The notes under the pieces: generated by a model
Told to the model about the DNA's origin: nothing
Database searches by the model: none
What the model saw: only the letters and a program-made list of their open reading frames with translations
Source: Stramenopiles sp. TOSAG23-2
Taxonomy: Eukaryota > Sar
Reading direction: 5' to 3'
NCBI GenBank assembly: GCA_900128395.1
Contig: LT649526.1
Coordinates: forward strand, 1 to 20,470
Length of the DNA stretch: 20,470 nt
Program-made: the position numbers and the translations under genes
Shown here: positions 1-5,973 of the stretch, piece by piece
Position numbering within the stretch: position 1 is the first letter of the stretch
How the letters are laid out: the number at the start of each line of letters is the position of its first letter

Positions 1-232
1 AAACTTGTGTTTTTCTGCCATGTTTTCTGTTTTTCATTTCCTATCATATTTATACTTAATGTCGTGCTTTTCATATACTCAGTAGCTTTGTAGTGTTTGA
101 TATATTTGATAGGCCATATTAGGTATTTTTTGTACTTGAAAGTGGAATGTTTTCGTACAAATTATTTTCTCTGATCTATTTTTTTTTTTCGTTTTTTTTT
201 TGTTGTTGTTGTGCTTTTTATACGTTTGCACG

Positions 233-411
233 TTTCATGGTATATATAATTTCAATAATATAACAAAAGTACAAACATAAACAGTAATACATACACAGGA
301 TAGCATAAACCACGCGTTTCGCAACTTTCTTTTCATGGTATATATAATTTCAATAATATATAACAAAAGTACAAACATAAACAGTAATACATACACAGGA
401 TAGCATAAACC
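233..411. repeat. Tandem direct duplication, 79/81-nt copies
   Basis: Copy 1 is 233-311 and copy 2 is 331-411. Both start with tttcatggtatatataattt and end with gatagcataaacc. By eye they differ only by one extra TA in copy 2, within the ataatata run. A 19-nt unique spacer (312-330) separates them. The near identity suggests a recent duplication by slippage or unequal exchange. An open frame on the minus strand across both copies exists only because the repeat happens to stay open. Confidence 0.9.
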
Positions 412-776
412 GGAAGAACACAGATGAAATGATCGAACAAATATAAATAACAACATGTCAATATGACGACGATAAGAAAGGTTTTACTTCTTCAATTGTA
501 CTATAATATGATAGTAATCTACAATACTGTTTTTAAATATATATTGTGTATTTCGATTGTATCATATGTATATATATATGTATATATGATATATGGCTCA
601 TCATGCTATATTTATTATAATACACATTTTATTATATCCGTATATCTTATAACTTATTCAACTACCACGGTACTTATGCATCACTGGTATGTAACAGTTA
701 AAAACAATCATCTCACCTGTCGTCCATTGTGCCAACCAGAATGCTGCTGTGCTGTGCACCTGTACTGTATGTAATT

Positions 777-870
777 TCTGGCATTCTGGCATTCCTGGCA
801 TTCCTGGCATTCTGGCATTCTGGCATTCCAGGCATTCCAGGCATTCTGGCATTCCAGGGCATTCCAGCAT
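777..870. repeat. Minisatellite of GGCATTC units
   Basis: About ten head-to-tail units are seen, of three kinds: ggcattct (8 nt), ggcattcct and ggcattcca (9 nt each). The last unit carries an extra G. Because 8- and 9-nt units alternate, the array stays open in more than one reading frame and on both strands, giving HSGIPGIPGI-like or PGMPECLEC-like translations that should not be taken as protein repeats. The array is richer in G and C than its surroundings. Confidence 0.9.
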
Positions 871-960
871 CATTTGCAGCACAATTTCACAGCTTGCAAC
901 CCTTCATAAGTATATATATAATGGCACAGGCACAATACCTGGTATGCAATAAAAAAAAAA

Positions 961-1000
961 AATAAAAAATAACAAAGATTTAATAAAAAATAACAAAGAT
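961..1000. repeat. Short direct repeat, two 19-nt copies
   Basis: The sequence aataaaaaataacaaagat occurs at 961-979 and again at 982-1000, separated by two bases. It follows an A run and lies about 60 nt upstream of the MetRS start, probably in or near its 5' leader. Replication slippage in an A-rich tract is the simplest explanation. Confidence 0.85.
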
Positions 1001-1058
1001 AGTATTAGACAATATATACAGAGAGGTAGACATATAGTTATAATTGTATATCACAACG

Positions 1059-2843
1059 ATGTTAGCAAAAACATTTCGTAATTGTTTTCTACCAACTACT
1101 CCCTTTCGCGGTCGAATAAGTAAAAATAATCATAAACGAGTGACTCGTAATTTGTTTAAATATAGTACCATTTGTAATGAGAAAGACATTGAAAAGACTA
1201 CTTTCGTTTCAACACCAATATTTTATGTCAATGCAAAACCACATATAGGACATTTATATACAGCTTTGTTAACAGACGCTTATGCAAGATGGTGTAAAAT
1301 TAAAGGCGAAAAGGTTTTATTTTCTACTGGAACAGATGAGCATGGTTTAAAGGTGCAAGAAGCAGCGGAAGCAAATGATGAAACACCATCGAATTTTTGT
1401 AACAATATTTCGTCGAAATTTTCAAAGACTTTCGACTTATTTAATGTAAAATATGATGATTACATACGAACATCTGAAGAAAGGCATGCGAAATGCGTAC
1501 ATAAGCTTTGGGATATCATATGGAATAATGGATATATATATGTTGGTAAGCACGAAGGATGGTATTGTACTAGTGATGAAACATTTTTACCTGAATCCCA
1601 AGTTACAACAAAAATGGATGATGTGACAAATACGGAAATAAAAATATCAATGGAAAGTGGACATCCAGTTGTGTGGTTGAGCGAAGAAAATTATATGTTT
1701 CGTTTATCAGCTTTTGAAAAGTCTTTATTAGACTGGCTTGATAATAATCCGAATGCGATATATCCGAAGTCAAAGTACAATGAAGTGAAGTCTTTTATAT
1801 TAAAAAATGGTTTAAGTGATATATCGATATCTAGAAAGCAGAGTACAGTAAAATGGGCAATTCCAGTCCCAAATCAATATGATGAAGAAACATTGGAGAA
1901 ACATTCGATATATGTATGGTTAGATGCACTTACTAATTATTTAACTGTTACCGGGTTTGGAAACAACTGGAATATAAGCGATATAGATGGTCGCAAAGCA
2001 AAAGATAATGGTTGGCCTGCCGCATGTCATGTTGTTGGTAAAGATATTTTAAAATTTCATGCAATATATTGGCCAGCATTTTTATTAGCAGCTGGTTTGC
2101 CATTGCCTGAAAAAATTCTTGCTCATGGACATTGGACGGTTAATCGGGTAAAAATGAGCAAAAGTTTAGGCAATGTTATCGATCCAATTGATTTATTTGA
2201 AACATTTGGCGTAGATCCTGTACGATATTTTCTACTACGTGATGGAAGTATTAATAATGATGGAGATTTTAGTTTAGAAAATTTAGAATTAAGACGTGAT
2301 GTTGAATTAGCTGATACATTAGGAAATTTGTTGACTAGGGCGACTGGCAAAGCAATGTTACCAGAAGGATTAGTTTTGCCAGTACCATCACCTGCACACG
2401 AGCTTTTGGAAAATGATATTAAGTTAAGACAATCAGCTGAAAATTTATGTCGCGTTGTTCCTGAATATTATGATAATTTTGAATTTGGACATGCTATTTT
2501 AGAAATTATGAATGTTTTGCGGGAGACAAATCGTTATTTTCAAGAAATGGAACCTTGGACCATCCGTAAACGAATTAAAGAAGCAAAAAAAAACGGAGAT
2601 GATATTTCACAATTAGATGTTCAACGTGCTGATACAATTGTCTACAATGCGCTGGAAGTTGTCCGTCTTTGTACTATTTTATTGCAACCTATTGTACCTG
2701 AATTATCAAACAATGTATTAAATTATTTAAACGAGGGCAATCGTGGAATATTAGTTGTTGATGAATATTTATGGAGAAATGGCAATATAAAATTTAATGG
2801 TGTGTATGGAAAAGCCTTTAAATTGATTGATAAAGAGAAGTAG
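1059..2843 (+). CDS. MARS2: Methionyl-tRNA synthetase, organellar type
   Basis: It charges tRNA-Met with methionine (class Ia, Rossmann fold) and is most likely mitochondrial. The 594-residue product has a presequence of about 45 residues rich in Arg, Lys, Ser and Thr with almost no acidic residues, fitting an organelle-targeting peptide. The catalytic core begins at FVSTPIFYVNAKPHIGHLYT. HIGH-type motif: residues 61-65 (PHIGH). KMSKS: residues 365-369. GWYCTSDETF and IGKDILKFHAIYW-like blocks match the bacterial/mitochondrial MetRS branch that resembles animal MARS2. The C-terminal part is the helical anticodon-binding domain. No C-terminal EMAP/tRNA-binding extension follows, as is usual for mitochondrial enzymes. 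The open frame continues five codons upstream of the ATG from a TTG at 1044, but the first ATG (context acaacgATG) is the sensible eukaryotic start. A plastid role instead of, or as well as, the mitochondrial one cannot be excluded. The family call is secure. Confidence 0.96.
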   Translation: MLAKTFRNCFLPTTPFRGRISKNNHKRVTRNLFKYSTICNEKDIEKTTFVSTPIFYVNAKPHIGHLYTALLTDAYARWCKIKGEKVLFSTGTDEHGLKVQEAAEANDETPSNFCNNISSKFSKTFDLFNVKYDDYIRTSEERHAKCVHKLWDIIWNNGYIYVGKHEGWYCTSDETFLPESQVTTKMDDVTNTEIKISMESGHPVVWLSEENYMFRLSAFEKSLLDWLDNNPNAIYPKSKYNEVKSFILKNGLSDISISRKQSTVKWAIPVPNQYDEETLEKHSIYVWLDALTNYLTVTGFGNNWNISDIDGRKAKDNGWPAACHVVGKDILKFHAIYWPAFLLAAGLPLPEKILAHGHWTVNRVKMSKSLGNVIDPIDLFETFGVDPVRYFLLRDGSINNDGDFSLENLELRRDVELADTLGNLLTRATGKAMLPEGLVLPVPSPAHELLENDIKLRQSAENLCRVVPEYYDNFEFGHAILEIMNVLRETNRYFQEMEPWTIRKRIKEAKKNGDDISQLDVQRADTIVYNALEVVRLCTILLQPIVPELSNNVLNYLNEGNRGILVVDEYLWRNGNIKFNGVYGKAFKLIDKEK

Positions 2844-3140
2844 CTAAAATATATTACGAAGCGTAATATTTAAAATACACTTGCAGACGTGCATTAGAGC
2901 TTCACTATATAGTAGGGATAGAATATTGTTCTCTTGAGATAGAGTATTGAGCACATTCTTTACAAGAAGGAAGAAGTAAAATTATTATTAAAACTCTTTA
3001 GATTTTAACCCAATTACTCGTATATTTTTAGTAAAATTATTATTAACTCTTATATATATATATAAAAAGATTTTAACCATCATTTTTTTTTTAAATGTAC
3101 ACACATAAAAAAATAAAGAGTTTATAAATATCATATGATA

Positions 3141-3175
3141 ATAATAATATGATACGACTCGTATCATATTATTAT
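3141..3175. repeat. 17-bp inverted repeat with 1-nt centre
   Basis: The left arm 3141-3157 (ataataatatgatacga) and right arm 3159-3175 are exact reverse complements around a single C at 3158. The core is ATACGA-c-TCGTAT, the same short hairpin that recurs elsewhere in this window. A 1-nt loop cannot form as drawn, so the RNA hairpin would open the inner one or two pairs. It lies about 300 nt past the MetRS stop. Confidence 0.85.
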
Positions 3176-3265
3176 ACGGCTCGTATATGATATATATGTG
3201 TTTTTCTCTTACTCATATATCATATGATATATATGATATATCATATATATGTGCATTTTTATTTT

Positions 3266-3283
3266 ATACGAACCGCTTCGTAT
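3266..3283. repeat. ATACGAA/TTCGTAT hairpin
   Basis: Arms 3266-3272 (atacgaa) and 3277-3283 (ttcgtat) flank a ccgc loop. It is located about 90 nt beyond the stop codon of the minus-strand WW-domain frame. It is one member of a recurrent family in this window. Its function is unknown; a role in 3'-end formation is only inferred from position. Confidence 0.6.
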
Positions 3284-3369
3284 TTTTTATCAAAAATTAA
3301 ATTAAATATAATAATATACATGCCCGGCATGCGCGTTCGTAAAATATTATATTTTTTATAAAAATTTTT

Positions 3370-3738
3370 TTACTCTTTTCCATCGAAATCATCTGGTCTA
3401 TCCCACACACTCATCTTCGTTTCTCTATTGTAGTAAAATACTTTGCCAGATCCATCCGTCTTCTTCTTCCATTTACTTTTCTTTTTCTTTCTTGCCAATA
3501 CAATATCCTCATCGTCCTCTTCTTCCTCTGCCAACTCTTGTTCTTTTTTCTTTCTTTCCGCTTCTTCATCTGCAGTACTTTTAATACCATCAAAATTTTC
3601 TGCTAGTTTATTTTGGACTTTCTTTTTTGCCGCTTCTGCAGCAGGAGCAATCGGAAGTGCAAATGCTAGAAGCAAAGGTGAACAATTTAAAATCAGATTT
3701 AAGAAGAAGAACCCAAGAAAATCAAGCTTTTCAATCAT
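3370..3738 (-). CDS. WW-domain protein (start or splicing uncertain)
   Basis: The frame from the only in-frame ATG gives 122 residues. The C-terminal 33 or so residues are a clear WW domain: first W in SKWKKK, an aromatic block VFYYN, and second W in SVWDRP. WW domains bind proline-rich ligands and are common in splicing and transcription factors. Before it lies a highly charged segment (KKKEQELAEEEEDDEDIVL) that looks helical, perhaps a coiled coil. The first 35 residues are hydrophobic and lie antisense to the coiled-coil frame at 3663-3992, so they may not be real. A good 3' splice site (tgctcctgctgcag on the minus strand, near 3650) would start an exon at KRQKK-like charged sequence, so the gene may have an upstream exon that I cannot place. 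Confidence is high for the WW domain and low for the N-terminus. Confidence 0.6.
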   Translation of the reverse strand: MIEKLDFLGFFFLNLILNCSPLLLAFALPIAPAAEAAKKKVQNKLAENFDGIKSTADEEAERKKKEQELAEEEEDDEDIVLARKKKKSKWKKKTDGSGKVFYYNRETKMSVWDRPDDFDGKE

Positions 3739-3992
3739 GGGTTCATTCTCATTATTATGTTTTAGGTGGCTTTGGCAAAAAGTTATTTGGATCTACAGTC
3801 AGCGAAATGTATGATCAATCCATGGATGATGATTCCTTCGATTTGATAGAAAAACTCATTGGACATGGTGGGAATAAAAAGTATTATGAAAATGATCAAA
3901 TGAGCCAAAAGCTACAAAATGAATTATATGCTGAAATGGAGGCAAATGAAGTGAAACGGATTCGATCAAAAAAAAATAAACAGCAGTTTTAA
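3663..3992 (+). CDS. Coiled-coil protein, function unknown
   Basis: A 109-residue frame from ATG 3663; no family is recognised. The first 25 residues (MLEAKVNNLKSDLRRRTQ...) have heptad-like Leu/Val spacing and read as a coiled coil. Next comes an aromatic/Gly patch (YYVLGGFGKKLFG), an acidic stretch (DQSMDDDSFDLIEKL), and a basic tail (RIRSKKNKQQF). The composition looks like genuine protein rather than AT-driven noise. The open frame continues upstream to about 3627 without an ATG, and a pyrimidine-rich tract ending in ctgcag at about 3640 could be a 3' splice site, so a missing upstream exon is possible. Its first 76 nt are antisense to the WW-domain frame. A leucine-zipper protein lacking its basic region is one possibility. 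Confidence 0.5.
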   Translation: MLEAKVNNLKSDLRRRTQENQAFQSWVHSHYYVLGGFGKKLFGSTVSEMYDQSMDDDSFDLIEKLIGHGGNKKYYENDQMSQKLQNELYAEMEANEVKRIRSKKNKQQF

Positions 3993-4164
3993 AAAAAAAA
4001 ATATGATGACAACATACGAATAAGAAAATAAAATATCTTTTTTTCTTTTTACCTGGTATTATAATGGTTAAAATCTAAGTTATAATAACTTTACACTTCT
4101 CGACACTTTTTCTTTTTTATCGTACACGAAGTATGATACTACGAGGACTATGATATCTTTTTTT

Positions 4165-5277
4165 TTAAAAACTATCACTTCTCCATGAAAAAAATTTCTT
4201 CTTCATCGTTTCATTCGTATTATTATTGTTATCACCATCCTTAATATCATTACTAGTAGTATTAGAATCACGATTGAAAACATAATAGCGCCATCCCCAG
4301 TCTGTTAACGATTCATCTACTAAAATATTACCCCAATTTAAAATCTCCTTCGTGGCCATATATGGAACTTGTATTTCACATAACTTTTGATTATTTATAA
4401 TATCATTATCCAATAATAATACATGTTCAATTATCTTTTGAATGTAGATTTGACTTTTCTTCTGTTCAAAAATTGCAGTAGCTACGGCAAATTCAACTAA
4501 TTGATAATTGTTTTGATGGTTTTTGCACCAACAATATGCCACAACTTCATTGTTTTCAACATATACATAATAACCATCATGATTGATAATAGCCATCTTA
4601 TTATTATTATTCTTATTATTCTTACTATTACTTTCAGCATTTTTCATAATATACTCAAAATCAATTAAAGTTCGATCTTTAAGAAATAATAATTCTTGAA
4701 ACGTTTTATATAAATTTTGTAACACTAATAAATCATCGTTTGTTGCTTTTCGTATTAACATATCATCATTTTTATTACTATCATTACATGAATCTGTATT
4801 TATTTGCCATTGACCATATTTTACAATACCAATTTGATTCCATCCTAATTTACTATAATAATTTTGTAATGCTGGTTTTGATGAATGTAATAATGTTATA
4901 GAAATGTTTTTTTCTTTTAAAAATTGTTTTGTGTATAATAACAATAATTTTGCTAGTCCTTTTCTTTGATATTCAGGATGTGTACAAACACTACCAATTC
5001 CTCCACAAGTTATTTTTTTATTATTATATGTTATATAAAATATACACAATGTCGATAATATAATTGTTTTTTTCTTTTTCTCATCACTTTCATTATTAAT
5101 ATTATTTGTTTTAGTAGTCAAAATTAAAATTTCTTTTGAATTATGATGTGTCTGTAATTGTTTTTCAAAATATTTTCTAGGGGTACCTTTTTTTGCAAAG
5201 CATAATGCAACAAAATCTAACCAATTTGATATAGAGGTGGGTGTTTGTTGTAAGACGTTAATTTCGTAATTCTCCAT
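4165..5277 (-). CDS. GNAT acetyltransferase, probably tandem GNAT
   Basis: The 370-residue product is an acetyl-CoA-dependent N-acetyltransferase of unknown substrate. The acetyl-CoA-binding motif A is at about residues 92-113: GGIGSVCTHPEYQRKGLAK, with the Q/R-x-x-G-x-G/A signature as QRKGLA (104-109). It is followed by an NYYSKLGW block typical of the motif B end. At about residue 174 the sequence MLIRKATNDDLLVLQNLY looks like the beginning of a second GNAT-type domain, which would make this a two-domain enzyme broadly like the Eis-type layout; no obvious second Q-x-x-G-x-G is visible. Asn runs (NNKNNNN, DNNNNTN) are species-typical low complexity. The open frame reaches TTG 5295, but the first ATG is 5277 with ACC before it, a good context. 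It is divergent from the CinA-amidase gene. The GNAT assignment is firm; the two-domain reading is moderate. Confidence 0.87.
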   Translation of the reverse strand: MENYEINVLQQTPTSISNWLDFVALCFAKKGTPRKYFEKQLQTHHNSKEILILTTKTNNINNESDEKKKKTIILSTLCIFYITYNNKKITCGGIGSVCTHPEYQRKGLAKLLLLYTKQFLKEKNISITLLHSSKPALQNYYSKLGWNQIGIVKYGQWQINTDSCNDSNKNDDMLIRKATNDDLLVLQNLYKTFQELLFLKDRTLIDFEYIMKNAESNSKNNKNNNNKMAIINHDGYYVYVENNEVVAYCWCKNHQNNYQLVEFAVATAIFEQKKSQIYIQKIIEHVLLLDNDIINNQKLCEIQVPYMATKEILNWGNILVDESLTDWGWRYYVFNRDSNTTSNDIKDGDNNNNTNETMKKKFFSWRSDSF

Positions 5278-5973
5278 GGTAAAAAATGATACCAATGTTT
5301 GTTTCGTATGACGACTGTAATATAACTAATACGGCAGATGTTTTGATTCTTATAATATAATTATTTCAACAATATAATAACCTGTAGATATATATATTAT
5401 TTTTACAAACAACATCATTTTTAATTTGTTGTTTTGTTGCTTGTTGTTGTTGTAAACGATCGTATATTGGATCGTAGGCAATGCTGTGTCCATGGTAAAT
5501 ATATGCTAGCATGGTACTACGCCTGAAATCAATAGCATAGACACAGGGGGTGTTATTTTCAATTTGGCATTTTGGAAATGTTACAAATTCACAAATTCAC
5601 ATCAAACAGGTTTGGTAGCAATAAAAGTTGGATTTATCTATTAATTGTTGTACTACTTTCATCCTCTCAGTGAGATTATAATATACCTTATACCAGATTA
5701 CCTTGTGTGTCTTACGCACTTACCATCATTTACACACATCAAATCAAATAATAATATACAAGCACACAATATACATCAGATGCTTGATACCACAACCGGT
5801 GATGGTATATAGTCGGTCTATAATAAACATAAACATACTGTAATATCTAAAACCTACAACAAAATATATAACAATATAAATACTGTAATATATATAATAC
5901 CTGAATACATACAATTTTACTAATTGATATATAGTAGCAAGGATCATAATATAAGTTGAAAAAAAGTAAAAAC
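5278..5973. other. Divergent intergenic region with a possible small exon
   Basis: This gap separates the 5' ends of the GNAT gene (-) and the CinA-amidase gene (+), so both promoters should lie here; no recognisable core promoter element was seen. It contains a 48-codon minus-strand frame (5366-5512) and a candidate minus-strand intron (5523-5723), described separately. The remainder is AT-rich, with several runs of TATA-like repeats between 5850 and 5920. Confidence 0.5.
5366..5512 (-). CDS. Small frame or leader exon upstream of GNAT gene
   Basis: The 48-residue frame begins MLAYIYHGHSIAYDPIYDRL, then a QQQQATKQQ stretch. The first 35 residues have a less AT-driven composition than nearby intergenic frames. 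A ttgatttcag 3' splice site lies 10 nt upstream of its ATG, and a GTAAGT donor lies on the same strand at 5723-5718, giving a potential 201-nt leader intron. It ends about 90 nt before the GNAT start on the same strand. It could be an upstream ORF in the GNAT leader, a separate micro-gene, or chance. No homology is recognised. Confidence 0.25.
   Translation of the reverse strand: MLAYIYHGHSIAYDPIYDRLQQQQATKQQIKNDVVCKNNIYIYRLLYC

Larger units (their letters stand above)
1..1058. other. Repeat-rich intergenic region
   Basis: There is no convincing gene here. The region is AT-rich with T runs (about 180-200) and GTT repeats. It holds a tandem duplication at 233-411, a GGCATTC minisatellite at about 777-870, and a 19-nt direct repeat at 961-1000, all described separately. 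Open frames of 60-100 codons exist, for example 463-774 on the plus strand, but they are Tyr/Ile/Val-rich translations of AT-rich DNA or of the repeats and show no recognisable motif. The end of the region is the A-rich 5' leader of the MetRS gene. Confidence 0.6.
2844..3369. other. AT-rich intergenic region with palindromes
   Basis: No gene is seen. The stretch separates the 3' ends of the MetRS gene (+) and the WW-domain frame (-), so it holds two convergent 3' ends. Inverted repeats are abundant: ATATTACG-aag-CGTAATAT just after the MetRS stop (2851-2869), a 17-bp near-perfect palindrome at 3141-3175, an atatcatatgatat-rich tract at about 3205-3250, and ATACGAA-ccgc-TTCGTAT at 3266-3283. 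Short A/T homopolymers make up the rest. Confidence 0.6.

Noticed and set aside
235-456. Minus-strand hydrophobic frame
   Set aside because: It exists only because the 79/81-nt duplication happens to be open in this frame.
463-774. Plus-strand frame of 103 codons with an ATG
   Set aside because: Tyr/Ile/Val-rich translation of AT-rich DNA that runs into the edge of the minisatellite; no motif and no supporting context.
3443-3814. Plus-strand frame with a long Ser run
   Set aside because: It is the complement of the Glu/Asp/Lys-rich segment of the WW-domain frame; the Phe and Ser runs are a mirror artefact.
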